From positions 310,001-374,000 of the forward strand of contig JAGMVK010000010.1 in the NCBI GenBank assembly GCA_020747065.1: a DNA stretch of 64,000 bases, read 5' to 3'. The translations under genes and the position numbers were made by a program. A model generated the notes under the pieces. The model saw only the letters and a list, made by a program, of their open reading frames with translations, was not told where the DNA came from and did no database searches. Shown in pieces: positions 45,373-56,211 of the stretch. Numbering within the stretch: position 1 is the first letter of the stretch; each line of letters begins with the position of its first letter. This DNA comes from Cadophora sp. MPI-SDFR-AT-0126. Lineage: Eukaryota; Ascomycota; Leotiomycetes; Helotiales; Ploettnerulaceae.

Positions 45373-46160
45373 GAGGTTGATTTTGGAGGCATTGGAGTTT
45401 ATTTTCTTGGTGCATTGAAGTTGTGGACTGGAGCAGCGATCTGAAAACTAGATAGTGCTAACTAGTAGTCCACTCCTGGACAATGATTTCTGCGCAGTTC
45501 TTGCAATCACGCTCGTTTTCTTTCCTTGGAATGAGTTGTAAGAAGATCAATCCTTACTTAAAACCCCCATCTTTATAACTCGATTGCATGATCCCTATAT
45601 ATCCTCAAATGCCTAAGAGGTTGTCACATACGACCATAGGCTCTTGAGAAATGGGCTATCTACATAACTTGTAAAACACTAGCATTAGGTACCAGCAAAA
45701 AAAACCCCAAACCCGTATCTCGGCCGCTATTTGATAGAGACTATTCAATGATTATGTATTCGTATCTGGGACTCTAGTATCAAGATCTCAGAGCTCAAGT
45801 TTTCTATCGCACCAAAGATTCATGAGCGTTCGGAACCTTGATCAAGAATAGCTTGTAATACTATTTAATAAGAGGATTAAGACTGGGGTATTAGTGCCAA
45901 CAGTACAAGTGTTCACCTTCCCCTCCTCCCCACCCTTTTTACTTCACAGATTTATCACTCTGGATTTGGACTGACACTTTAGGTGTCTACCATCCTCTCC
46001 TTTTCACTTTTCTTACTTTAAATCCATTGTCCCTTACCGTCTACTTCTAGATATCTCTCTTAACTCTTTCATATCTCTAAAGATGAGTAACCGAGAGCGG
46101 CGACAACTTCCCTCTAACTTATTACGAGCAAAGAAGTGCACTATAAACAAGTAGAATACG
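45373..46160. other. AT-rich spacer
   Basis: About 790 bases of AT-rich sequence with no frame above background. The relic of family copy G starts at its end. Confidence 0.4.
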
Positions 46161-46291
46161 ACAAATCCAAACACTACGAGCGAGCCTCGTAGCGCACACT
46201 GCTCCAGTAGTGAGGATTATCATTGACCATGTCGATACTATATTGAATGATGCCGGCGAGGATCATCACGGAAAGAAAAAGCGAGAAGTGA
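46161..46291 (+). pseudogene. Family relic G, decayed copy of F
   Basis: GTGAGGATTATCATTGACCA followed by TGTCGATAC matches the copy F segment that codes VRIIIDHVDA, and the preceding CGAGCGAGCCTCGTAGCGCA matches its TEASIAAH segment. Upstream frame is lost and no leader exon is recognisable. The matching stretch ends at the same relative stop codon (46289-46291), and similarity continues into the downstream flank. Confidence 0.6.
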
Positions 46292-47134
46292 GACGCACTG
46301 GAGTTAATGATAGAAACGGGACGGGCATGAAATTTTCTGGCGCATCAAGGCGAATGAATCTATGGACGGGGTGCGCGGAGTATGGGAGGACGGATTCACA
46401 AGTGGCCTGACTAGTTCGAATCACTTAAATATTGAGATGAATGATCACATGGTAGATTGAGATTCGTTCTCCAATAACTACCGTCACCTGCGTGTGCTAA
46501 ATAATGGTTGGACCATAGACAAATAATGAACAGGAAAGCCAAAAAAAAATTCTAGGCCATTTCTTGCAGAAAATATACAAAATCTCACAATGGCAAATGG
46601 ATGCTCCAATTTCAGAGACCAGTGAAACGTACTCGGTTACTGCGCTGGTAGTTTTTCGGCTGAGGACAAGCATTCAATGATACATGAAAAATACATCGGA
46701 TAGGGAACAAAAGTGGTGGTAATGGACGGGCTCTCCGATGTGCACGGAACGTTATTGCGACTTCCATCCTTTCATTGTCGCCACTTTTGGCTTCTGTGAC
46801 GCGTATAATTGTCGCGAACATAACACGCAGTGCAGTACAGGTGGCCGCAAGACGAAAGAAAAGAAGCAAATATATTCACATTCGTCAAAAATTAACGTAA
46901 ATCGCGAATAACATCAAAATGTTACCTCTAACATTGATGCTGTAAAGAGAGAGCGAGAGAGAAAGCATGAAAGCTGACCAACATTTCAATGCCGAATGAC
47001 GGCTGACATCGAAACTGTATATTATCATTGAACATTAAACTTACACGTTAATACACCGGCTGATTCCCAGCTATACCCGTATCCAGGACTCCAACGCTAA
47101 ATGCATTTTCAAGAGAAATTGCCTTGATCCAAAG
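46292..47134. other. Spacer; left part duplicates the copy F flank
   Basis: 46292-46620 resembles 41517-41840. The rest holds purine-rich GA repeats (46945-46965) and the 3' region of DLT1. No gene seen. Confidence 0.4.
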
Positions 47135-48502
47135 TCACCGCGCTCTAGGTACAGTCAAAGTATACCCATCCTCATGCATGCTACTCAGTCGTATCACGCT
47201 CCCTTGACTGGTGGAGCGCAGACTCGAGCTCCCGCTCCCGCTACTGCCCTGGTAAGGCCGCTTGCTCTGTGCAAAGCTATTGATGCTTGGTGATCGCGAA
47301 ACCACATGATTTTTGCTTCTTGGAGTTGCGGGAGCGGTGCTAAATTCTTGCCTCTTTGAAGGAGTTCCATTGGTGGTGCCGATGCTCCGGGTCGGACCAG
47401 TGCGGATTGTCCCCTCACTACCGCTGTGGCTACTGACACTGCGGGAAGATGCAAGAGACCGACTGCGCGGCGTCACTGGAGTCGATGAAGACGATCCGTC
47501 ATCGTCGATGTCACTTTCAAGGCTATCGATATCCAAGCTGGTGAGAATTGCTGGACTGAGAGCATTCATGCTTCGAAGTAACTCTGCAAAGTGCCGCATC
47601 AATTCTCGGAATTGAGTTTCGCTCAGAGTCCGTCCAGAAAAGCGTGCGTATTCATAGTCGGTAAGAAATTTGGTGGCCGTGGGAGGCGATGCAATGACTC
47701 CGAGATTGACCAGCTGGCTGATATATTCCCTGAGACCCATCGCTGCTGGCCGTTGAAGCAAGTCCACCGCTCGAATATCGGGTAACGGAGGCTCTGAAGT
47801 GGATTCTGGATCTGCAGGTGCCAAGGAGACCGCTTTGGCTTCGATAAGATGCGGCAGTTCGAGAACGACGGTCGTATATTGGAGATTCGGTAAGTCTGGC
47901 GATGTGGGCGAAGACCATCCATTGTGCGAAATCACTCCCCAAACTGGACTTGGAGGTGGAATTGTCACTGTATGCTCCTCTGGTTCCAATTGCGAGCGGA
48001 CTCTCCGAAATAACCCATGCTTCTCCTTCTTGTTCCTCTCATCCTCGGCTCGATCTTCTGGTTCCGCGACATCGGTTCTGTTTTCAGGCTCTGATACCAC
48101 TGCTGTAGGTTGCTCTGGCACACGCGGTCGAGAGTCCCATGCAACGACAGCACTTCGGCTGAGACTTGCAACAATCATCTTCCGGACCTTTTTCTTGACA
48201 TCATCCTTCTCGATTGGTATCCAATTCTTCGGTATTGCTTTCATGATCTGGCTATTTGTGTAAACCCTCACACCGAATATTATCACTGCGATGAAGGCAG
48301 TGAGACCATAGGCACCCGGAACCACCAAATAATTGGCGATTTTATTTGGAGTTGGCCCATTCCTGCTAGTTTTTGCTTGTGCGATCAAGTCCGCAGGTGT
48401 CGTTATTATTAGGGCCAAGAGGACGGTGCCGAGAATAAGATAAAAGGATCGGTAGAGGACAGCGGAAAGGCTCGGGCGCTTCAGCTTGAGCTTGAACTTC
48501 AT
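47135..48502 (-). CDS. DLT1: DLT1 (defect at low temperature protein 1) homologue
   Basis: Single-exon frame of 455 residues on the minus strand. Two transmembrane segments near the N-terminus (about 14-36, SFYLILGTVLLALIITTPAD, and 57-80, VVPGAYGLTAFIAVIIFGVR) are followed by YTN, AIPKNWIPIEKDDVKKKVRK, the DLT1 signature. A conserved block GLREYISQLVNLGVIASPPT then YEYARFSGRTLSETQFRELM lies at about 260-320. The C-terminal third is Ser/Arg-rich and disordered. In yeast DLT1 loss gives cold sensitivity; the molecular role is not well defined. It should be an integral membrane protein with its bulk in the cytosol. Start chosen at MKFKLKLKRPSLS, just ahead of the first helix. Confidence 0.85.
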   Translation of the reverse strand: MKFKLKLKRPSLSAVLYRSFYLILGTVLLALIITTPADLIAQAKTSRNGPTPNKIANYLVVPGAYGLTAFIAVIIFGVRVYTNSQIMKAIPKNWIPIEKDDVKKKVRKMIVASLSRSAVVAWDSRPRVPEQPTAVVSEPENRTDVAEPEDRAEDERNKKEKHGLFRRVRSQLEPEEHTVTIPPPSPVWGVISHNGWSSPTSPDLPNLQYTTVVLELPHLIEAKAVSLAPADPESTSEPPLPDIRAVDLLQRPAAMGLREYISQLVNLGVIASPPTATKFLTDYEYARFSGRTLSETQFRELMRHFAELLRSMNALSPAILTSLDIDSLESDIDDDGSSSSTPVTPRSRSLASSRSVSSHSGSEGTIRTGPTRSIGTTNGTPSKRQEFSTAPATPRSKNHVVSRSPSINSFAQSKRPYQGSSGSGSSSLRSTSQGSVIRLSSMHEDGYTLTVPRAR

Positions 48503-49936
48503 GATGGCGGCATAATGCGCAAGAGTCGATGCTCACGCGGAGGGACAACGAAGACCTAGAGAGGACATCGATTTCAGAGGGAGATGGTCGCCGCCGATTG
48601 AATGGATGGGCACAAGCCAGATATCGCTGGTGTGATGGTGCTTGCGTACTCAATATTGGGTAGAGGTAGAGGATACGCCGAGGGATAAAGGGTTGTGAAT
48701 ATTAAGCTGCATGCTGGTGGAATGAGGCTGAAATCCAGATTGAGAGAGTGACTGGGTTGAAGTGAGGAGAGAACATGCGCTAGAACATCGGAAGTGAGAA
48801 ACGAACTAGACCCGAAGAGGGAACCCGCTCCTAACTCTCCTCCATCTGCTGGTCACAGCTAACGTCCACCAGAGCCCATTCTACGTGCTTATCACTGCAC
48901 TGCGATGTTCTGGATTCCATCAGCCACATGCGGAGGCATCAAGGCATAAAATTAACCAAGCCAGTCAATATGAACACGAGTCTATTCCATCGGTCCTTTC
49001 CTGTACCCATCCTGTACCCATCCTGTACCCATCCTGTACCCATCCTGTCTGAGCAGTCGAGATTCTCAACGACCTGTCTCTCAAAGGTTGTTTGTACTAA
49101 TTAAAATATACGAACATCGCAGTCTGTTTCGACTCTTATCTTTTCGAGAGAGATCGAATTATACCAAGCACGTTGCCCAGTCTGATCCCACTTTCACCTA
49201 TCAAGGGTGTTATCAGCCCCACGTGTGATGGGATTCTTTTCCTTCCTGAGGGATAACCCCAAAGTCAATTGCATAAATGAATTCCCACTGAAGTACAGAC
49301 CAGGCAAGCATCACAGTATTCCGCACCAAGTGGCTCCTGTCGAGGTCCTTTCCATGAGCTCAATCTTATGTTTTCATTAGACGCTCAAGCGCGCATCATA
49401 TGTGGCTGTAAGGCTACGCAAGTCTCTGCTGTGTTAGTTGCATATGTTCTTTTTTTCTGCATGTCTTATACTTCCTGCTGTTGTAGTAGTGTTGCCTCTG
49501 AGAAGTGGGGTAAAGGCAGTTTCCATGGATAGCACTTGTGGCGCCTGGAGCACCGAACTACGTTGCGACCTATGAAATGCCTTGTGACTACTAATTCAGC
49601 TGTCTACCAAAATACATGCGACAATCTACTTCTTTGCTCAACATTGCATATCACCCTAGATAGGTGCAGCGATCCGGTGCTCTGAAGATAGCTCCCATGC
49701 GGCCAATCAGCAACCAGCTACTTCAACGTCCACCAGGGTTAACGAGCTAGCACATCAATAGCTCCCCACTTACTACCACAAGCTCCAAGCACTTCTACCT
49801 TAGTTGATCGGGGCTACCGCGGCGAAGGCCTTTCGAATTCAAGAGCTGTCTATAAAGCCTGTATGGTCCTCAGGTCCCTGCCAAAAATGTCCTTTAGACA
49901 TCTGCTGCGCTCAGGATAGCATACACCATAGTCAGC
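48503..49936. other. Divergent intergenic region (DLT1 / MFS)
   Basis: 1.4 kb containing an 11-bp tandem repeat at 49000-49048. No supported gene. Confidence 0.4.
49000..49048. repeat. 11-bp tandem repeat (CCTGTACCCAT), about 4.5 units
   Basis: Identical units begin at 49000, 49011, 49022 and 49033, with a partial fifth. Located between divergent genes, about 500 bases upstream of DLT1. Confidence 0.95.
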
Positions 49937-51789
49937 ATGTCAGAGTCACCAAAGAACGACTACCCTAAGGGCAAGGAGAAGGTCGCTCTAGGAGAGCCAT
50001 ATGCGGTGCCAGACTCTGCTTCAATTGGCGTCGCAGAAGATATCCTCGGATCTCAAAGTGTTGACGCAGCTCTCGATGCCAAAATGCACATTGTGAATAA
50101 CGTGAGATGATCCCACAGGCGCCTAAAGTTACTGCCAAGAAGCAACATCTGAGAGGTACTAATATGTGCGAAGGCTATCGATGAGATTGGTTGGACTCCC
50201 TACCACTGGAAGCTCTTTGTGCTGAATGGATTTGGGTAAGTATTCCATGCCTCTGGTACGATCCCACGCTCACATTTCCACAGCTATGCCGTCGATTCTC
50301 AGCTCCTTCTGCTGCAATCGATTATTGCCACCCAGTCGGGGTATGAGTTCACGCCATCTTATCCTCGAGCTCTCACCATTGCTGTCTACGTCGGTATGCT
50401 CGTCGGTGCTTTGTTCTGGGGTCTGAGTGCCGACATCATCGGCCGACGATTCGCATTTAACGTCTCACTTTTCATCTGTTCATTTTTCACCATTATCTGT
50501 GGAGCAGCCCCAAATTGGGTTGCCCTTGCAACATTCATTGCATTCCTTGGCTTTGGTGGCGGTGGGAATTTGATCATGGATACAACGGTATTCATCGAGT
50601 ATTTGCCATCAAACAAACAGTGGGTACTGAGTAAGTGCTGCCGCCAATATGCCATGTCGAACTTTACTGATATGCTTAGCGTGGCTTGCCTCGTGGTGGG
50701 GCTTGGGTCAAGCGATTGCTGGCTTCATTGCTTGGGGATTTCTACGTAAGTGATGTAACATCGGTGCGTGCCGATTGCTAATTACAGTTAAGCTCCTTCA
50801 AAATGGAACTGCTCAAATCCTTTCGATGAGGATGGACTTCGGATTTCAACATGCTCAAAAGCTGATAACATGGGCTGGCGATATGTGATGTATACTTCTG
50901 GTGCCATGGTCTTCCTTATGAGCGTGGCCCGAATCACAGTCATTCGTTTGAAGGAAACACCCAAGTACCTCCTCGGAGAAGGGAAAGACGAGCAGCTCGT
51001 TGCTGACTTCCAATCTATGGCTGCCAAGTACAACCGTCCATGCTCCATCACAATCGAAATGCTAGATGCATGCGGAGCAATCAACTCGGCTCATGGGAAA
51101 TCCAAGTTCTCAATCTCTGAATTGACGGTTCACTTCAGAGGGCTGTTTGCTACAAAGACGATTGGTCTGTCGACCTCTTTGATCTGGCTCTCCTGGACGC
51201 TGATCGGTCTCGCTTATCCTCTATTTTACGTCTTTCTGAGCAGCTACCTTTCTTCGAGAGGTGCTGACTTTGGAGTTCTATCTGATTTTGAAACTTGGAG
51301 AAATTATGCACTGGTCAACATTAGCAGTATTCCGGTAAGTAGCAGTAACCCGCTATGATAATGGTCGCTACTAACTATGCATAGGGACCTATGCTTGCAG
51401 GTTACATGTGCAACTGGAAAGTCCTCGGCCGAAAGTACACCATGGTGATCGGTGCTCTCATCACGATGGCCTTCTTCTTCGCGTACACCCAAGTCCGCAC
51501 ACAGGCTCAGAACGTCGGCTTCAGTTGCGCCATCGGCTTCGCCCTGAATATCTATTACGGCACGCTGTATGCTTATACTCCTGAAGTACTGCCGTCTGCA
51601 CATCGTGCTACTGGAAATGGTATCGCGGTTGCTTGTAATCGGATCATGGGAATTTTGTCTGCGGTCATTGCTACGTATGCCGATACTACCACATCGGTCC
51701 CGATATATGTGTGTGCAGCTCTGTATATTGGGATGGCTGCTGTGGCTATTGCTTTTCCATTCGAGCCGTATGGGAAGAGGAGTTCTTAA
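49937..51789 (+). CDS. MFS transporter (SV2-like / sugar-porter fold)
   Basis: Six exons (49937-50101, 50174-50235, 50284-50630, 50680-50745, 50793-51334, 51385-51789) give 528 residues. A 55-residue cytosolic N-terminus leads to DEIGWTPYHWKLFVLNGFGY, typical of SV2-like fungal carriers. Motif A is seen between helices 2 and 3 (GLSADIIGRRFAF), and later FGGGGNLIMDTTVFIEYLP, TWLASWWGLGQAIAGFIAW and YAYTPEVLPSAHRATGNGI match the family. About twelve helices are expected. Substrate unknown; carboxylates or nicotinate-like acids are possible by family, which is inference. Two introns (ending at 50173 and 50792) use AAG acceptors, chosen to keep frame and motif. No enzyme cluster surrounds it. Confidence 0.88.
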
Positions 51790-52797
51790 GTTGGAAGACC
51801 GTGACGTTCCATTAGAGACAAGAAACTGGATCACCTACTCGAGATGAAATGCTGGTAATAAGAACTTATTGCGACAGTATAGTCTGAGAGTATAGGTGTT
51901 CGACATTAGTTATCCCAAGCTGCATTGATGAAATGTATCAAAACAGTACCGAGTCTCGGCTGGCTGCAGCATAGCTGAATGACCCCCACGGGTATTCTCC
52001 ATTCGGGATGAGCCTGAATAAGTCAATGCACGTATTTATGCAAAATTGACAGCCCTGAGCAATGTTCAGTGTGACCATAGATAATTATTTAACTTCGAAT
52101 TGCATTAGATGGTACTGAATTCTTGACATATCAAATTTCCAACACTCAAGGGATGTTCCTCCGAATTGAAGATGTCATTGGGCGTACAGTGTGGTCCAAT
52201 GCAGTGGGCCGCCCTTGCTGACACCTGGGGTATTTTTGGACCAAGCCAACAATTCGGCCAACCACAGCAAAGAGTCCTCGCGACTTTTACGAATCCTCGA
52301 GTCTCAAGCTGCAGATCTTCAAAGGACTGCGTCGCCTGTTGGACGCACACCTTTTATGATTTTTCGTCCCTTCTTTCTCTCCGTCCATTCTTCGCGTTCA
52401 CGCAGAGATTAACTTTCTTCGTGACACCTGTCTCGAGTTGTGGGTTTCGTTCCGAAGCTTATCTCATAATTTGATACGTGCAAGGCACGGCAGGAAGAGC
52501 AGAGCCATTCGTCGACAGCAGTAGTTGGATCAGGTCAGGACAAGGCAGGCATCTTCACATGCTCCCACCAACACCCACCTGTCGCACCCAGAACAAAAGG
52601 ACTCTTGATTTTGGACCATCGAGCAGGATTTTAGCTGGGTCGGTGGATCGACTGACGTTTTGCCGTCAGGGCAATTGCGAGATGCGCTCTCCACGATTGC
52701 ATTGAGCCTCAACCAACAATTTCAGTGCGAGTCCACGTTTCCTAGGAGCGGCAGAAGCGGTTAAGTTTCTGTGAAGTAGGAGGGATAACACGCAAAC
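51790..52797. other. Intergenic, promoter of the disordered-protein gene
   Basis: 1 kb with no supported gene; frames at 52166-52474 and 52478-52705 lack features. Confidence 0.4.
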
Positions 52798-55700
52798 ATG
52801 TTTTCCAAATTGCGGCCCCATCATCGACGGACGCCTTCAAACCCAACGTCACCGGCGGATCAATCCTTCGAGCCTCCTTCGCACGCAGACCACGCCCACC
52901 CACAACGATACCAAGATACGAATGTCCCAGAGCCGACAAATAGACCACCGCCTCCTCCCAAACAATTCATCGCGAATGTACCGTCTGCGGAAGGAAGTTT
53001 CGAGGGCCCGAGGAGGGGTGTATATGAAAGGGATCCTAGGGCACAGCAGGTGGACTCGAGGGATACAAGGGGACGAGATACCTACGGATTCAGCAGTCAC
53101 CAGAGCTTACCATCTGCAACCTCACAGCGGCCGGAATCAGCTGGAAATGCTGCTTCTGGAAACTATACAGGTCCGCAATATGCCAGGCAACAGAGTGGGA
53201 TGACTTTAGATACGTCAAGATCAAGACCTGCAGAAACCAGTCCCGGCTTCATCACGTCCCCGGAGTTTCAAGGCCAAAATGGACAGAACGCTAAGAACAC
53301 ACCGTCGAGCTTCTCGTCTAGTACATCGACTCTGGTCGAGCCTGCTCAATCTCGCGCGGGGAGGGCTAGGCTGAATCTTCTTAATCCCATGTCACTTTTG
53401 GCACGGAGAAGGACGTCACAAGCTGTTGAGAAATTGGCACCACAATCACTGGTGTCAAATAGAAATGGGAATAAATTCAACGAAAGTTTTGACCCTCGGA
53501 TTCGAGGAACGGTGGTTCACGATTTCAGTGCTCCCAGAGCACCGAGGAGGAATCTTTCAAGTGTGGATGTTCGAGTAGAAGGAGGTTCTGCAAGCAACCT
53601 TCGATTCCAGCGGAGTCCAAATGCCGACCTCAGTAGTGCAGATGAGAACGTCACTAGTCCATGGAGTGGCGGAAATCACACACCTGTTTTTACAGAGAAT
53701 TTCGAAGAAGAGCAGTACCCAAATGCTGGTCCCCACGTGCGGAAAGCCAGTGACCTGACCGATTTGCCGCTACCACAGCCTCCATACGCCAAAGGCGCAC
53801 AGAAGCCGGTCGAGCCAATTTCGACCTCGAAAGGCAATGATTCTTCGCAGAAGCAATACCAGGTGCCGAGAAGGATAAGTACGCAGAAGCCCGTCCCAGA
53901 TCTTCCACAAATGCCAGATCATCCTCCACCAGTGCCACCGAAGACTGATGCGCCGTTACCTGTTGCACCACAGCGTATCTCTATAGACGCTTCTGCTACT
54001 CCTCCCAAGGCGGCTTCGTTCAGGAAAGGTGGTCGGTCACGCAATGTCTCCGAGGTGTCGGTTAGAGATGCCGCTATTCCCAAACACATGAAGAGTACAT
54101 CTTCCCGGTTTAGTTTCGATATGATCGGGGCCGCTGAGCAAGAGAGACTTCTGGAGGATAGGCATCGGCAGAAGGCGTTGGAGAAGAAAGCAGGAAAGGA
54201 TAACGATGAAGAGGAAGATGACCGGCTTGAGGATGAGTTTGAGAACGATTATGATTATGACAATATGGACGATGACGATGGACTAGAGGAGAGGATACCT
54301 GGTGTTAACGCGGATTTGGATGAAGACGATTATCCTTACGTGGATATGGAGGAACCGATACCGGGAGCTGACGATGATGCGGAGGAACCCGATCAGTTCT
54401 CGGATCATAGTGAGAACCTAGGAGGCTTTACATTCCATCAAAGTTCGCTGGCAACACCAATGAGCCCTACGAGTCCGGCAATGGTGAGCACTCCAAGAGA
54501 TGTAAATGGTGAGGTCATTGGATTTGCCATGACCAAGAATTCCCCATGGGCTCCTCAAGGGGTAGATGCAACTGTATCGTCAACCTCGCCTGCATCTCCT
54601 GACATGAAATCGCCTGTCCTGGTCACAAAAATGCAAGGGTTGGGGCTACAGGGGGTCAACACAATGCCATCTGTGGATCCAGAGCCAGCATTTTCGCCCC
54701 CTTCAAAGCCGGCAGAAGAATTTCCTCGACCTGCTACGCTGGACGACGATGATCTTTACTTTGACGATGGTATCATTGTTGGGCCGGGTGATGAAGACGA
54801 TGTCGAATTTGACGAGTCTGTCTTCGACAACATCGATACTGATGAATACGGCAGGCCATTAAAATCACTATCATCTCTGCCGACATTGTATTCCCCGCCT
54901 GTGCTTACAGCCGATCCATCGCCCTCTTTTAACAAAGCTGATGGCTCTAGAGAGTCACAAGACCTGACAGATGCAATATCCCCCTCTGCTATTCCCAATG
55001 GTGGCTTGGCTCCACAGCCATCAATATCCGGCCATGTGCAAACATCCATGGGTCCTCCACCTCCTCCACAACAAGTACTTACTCACGACACTCTTGCTGC
55101 ATATCAATCGGCTCTAGCTGCCGCTGCTTTTGCAGCAGCTGCCAGTGGCAAGTTTCGCCGTGATAGCATTAATCCATCGGAGCACGAAGATACCCAACCC
55201 GGGCTCATCCCCGATTCCAGCCATACCTCACATTACGAGCCCTTCTCTCCATCTTACGATCAGGTCGAAGACGATTTTGACTATGATGATGTTCTAGAAG
55301 ATGATCCCATCATCGCTGCAGCCAATGCCGAAGCTCTCGCTAACGACGATGATGGTTTCTATGGCCAAGAATTCGGCTTCTACTCCGCTCCTGTATCCAA
55401 CGAAGCCGAATTTGGAGGCTACTTCGGTCCTCGCGGCTCCACAGGCCTCAATAGAGGACCAAGCAATAGAGTCGTCTCTCGTGAACCAAACCTAACGCCC
55501 ATCACCGAACGCAGCGAGTACTCCAATCGCAACTCCTTCATGAGCCTCGCCATGCACGGTCCAGGCAGTGTCGTCAGCCCTGGCCTCGCCCAATTAACCA
55601 ACATGCTCCGCAGTCCCATGGACTACGAAGGCGACATGAGTTTCGACGCCCTTCTCAAGCTCCGCCGTGGTGCGTGGGGTGGCAGCCAAGCAAGTCTGCA

Positions 55701-56211
55701 CAGCAGTAATGGCGGCAGTCCAAAGAGCGTGGCGGGGATGGATGATGGCTCACCAGTCGGCGCGATTCCTCCATGGGGCCAAAGTGGTGCTATCAATCTC
55801 CCGTCTGCAAATCATGCACAGCAAGCTTCGGGTCATAGGAGGAAGAATAGTACGTTTAGTTTGCATAGTGAGGGTGCGAGTGCGACTAGTTCGCCGCCTG
55901 CGAGTCCGACACTCGCGATGGCCTTTTCACCGTTGGATGGGATACAGGAGAAGGAGAGGGAGAGAGAGGACGATGTCGGCAATGAAGATGGGAATGGTGA
56001 TGGTGGGAATGTGAAACAAGAGAAGGAAAAAGAGAAGGAGAATGGAAAAGAAGCGTTTAGGAAACATCGTTATACAGGGAGTGCAGAGAGTATTAGTTAT
56101 ACCAAGGATGAGGATCCTACGGGTGGGCCGAGGTGGATTCTAGAGCGTCGACGAACCGGGGAGGGCGGCGAGATTGAGTTGGAGAGGGAAGTTGTCAAGG
56201 GTGGGATATAG
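52798..56211 (+). CDS. Large disordered conserved-type protein
   Basis: Single-exon frame of 1137 residues starting MFSKLRPHHRRTPSNPTSPA. It is mostly low-complexity and disordered, with Pro/Ser-rich stretches (RPPPPPKQ, HPPPVPPKT) that could bind SH3 or WW domains. Charged Asp/Glu runs occupy about residues 460-545 (EEDDRLEDEFENDYDYDN), with more Asp-rich patches near 645-680. A more ordered segment lies toward the C-terminus: EFGGYFGPRG, SNRNSFMSLAMHGPG, QLTNMLRSPMDYEGDMSFDA and LLKLRRGAWGGSQASLHS, around 865-970. Ser-Pro and Thr-Pro sites are frequent, suggesting phosphorylation. I do not recognise a named family. A cytoskeletal or cortical signalling role would be a guess. The ATG has A at -3. 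Confidence 0.8.
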   Translation: MFSKLRPHHRRTPSNPTSPADQSFEPPSHADHAHPQRYQDTNVPEPTNRPPPPPKQFIANVPSAEGSFEGPRRGVYERDPRAQQVDSRDTRGRDTYGFSSHQSLPSATSQRPESAGNAASGNYTGPQYARQQSGMTLDTSRSRPAETSPGFITSPEFQGQNGQNAKNTPSSFSSSTSTLVEPAQSRAGRARLNLLNPMSLLARRRTSQAVEKLAPQSLVSNRNGNKFNESFDPRIRGTVVHDFSAPRAPRRNLSSVDVRVEGGSASNLRFQRSPNADLSSADENVTSPWSGGNHTPVFTENFEEEQYPNAGPHVRKASDLTDLPLPQPPYAKGAQKPVEPISTSKGNDSSQKQYQVPRRISTQKPVPDLPQMPDHPPPVPPKTDAPLPVAPQRISIDASATPPKAASFRKGGRSRNVSEVSVRDAAIPKHMKSTSSRFSFDMIGAAEQERLLEDRHRQKALEKKAGKDNDEEEDDRLEDEFENDYDYDNMDDDDGLEERIPGVNADLDEDDYPYVDMEEPIPGADDDAEEPDQFSDHSENLGGFTFHQSSLATPMSPTSPAMVSTPRDVNGEVIGFAMTKNSPWAPQGVDATVSSTSPASPDMKSPVLVTKMQGLGLQGVNTMPSVDPEPAFSPPSKPAEEFPRPATLDDDDLYFDDGIIVGPGDEDDVEFDESVFDNIDTDEYGRPLKSLSSLPTLYSPPVLTADPSPSFNKADGSRESQDLTDAISPSAIPNGGLAPQPSISGHVQTSMGPPPPPQQVLTHDTLAAYQSALAAAAFAAAASGKFRRDSINPSEHEDTQPGLIPDSSHTSHYEPFSPSYDQVEDDFDYDDVLEDDPIIAAANAEALANDDDGFYGQEFGFYSAPVSNEAEFGGYFGPRGSTGLNRGPSNRVVSREPNLTPITERSEYSNRNSFMSLAMHGPGSVVSPGLAQLTNMLRSPMDYEGDMSFDALLKLRRGAWGGSQASLHSSNGGSPKSVAGMDDGSPVGAIPPWGQSGAINLPSANHAQQASGHRRKNSTFSLHSEGASATSSPPASPTLAMAFSPLDGIQEKEREREDDVGNEDGNGDGGNVKQEKEKEKENGKEAFRKHRYTGSAESISYTKDEDPTGGPRWILERRRTGEGGEIELEREVVKGGI

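Noticed and set aside
36895..49048. Tandem repeats considered as CRISPR arrays
   Set aside because: Units are directly adjacent with no spacers and the genome is eukaryotic.
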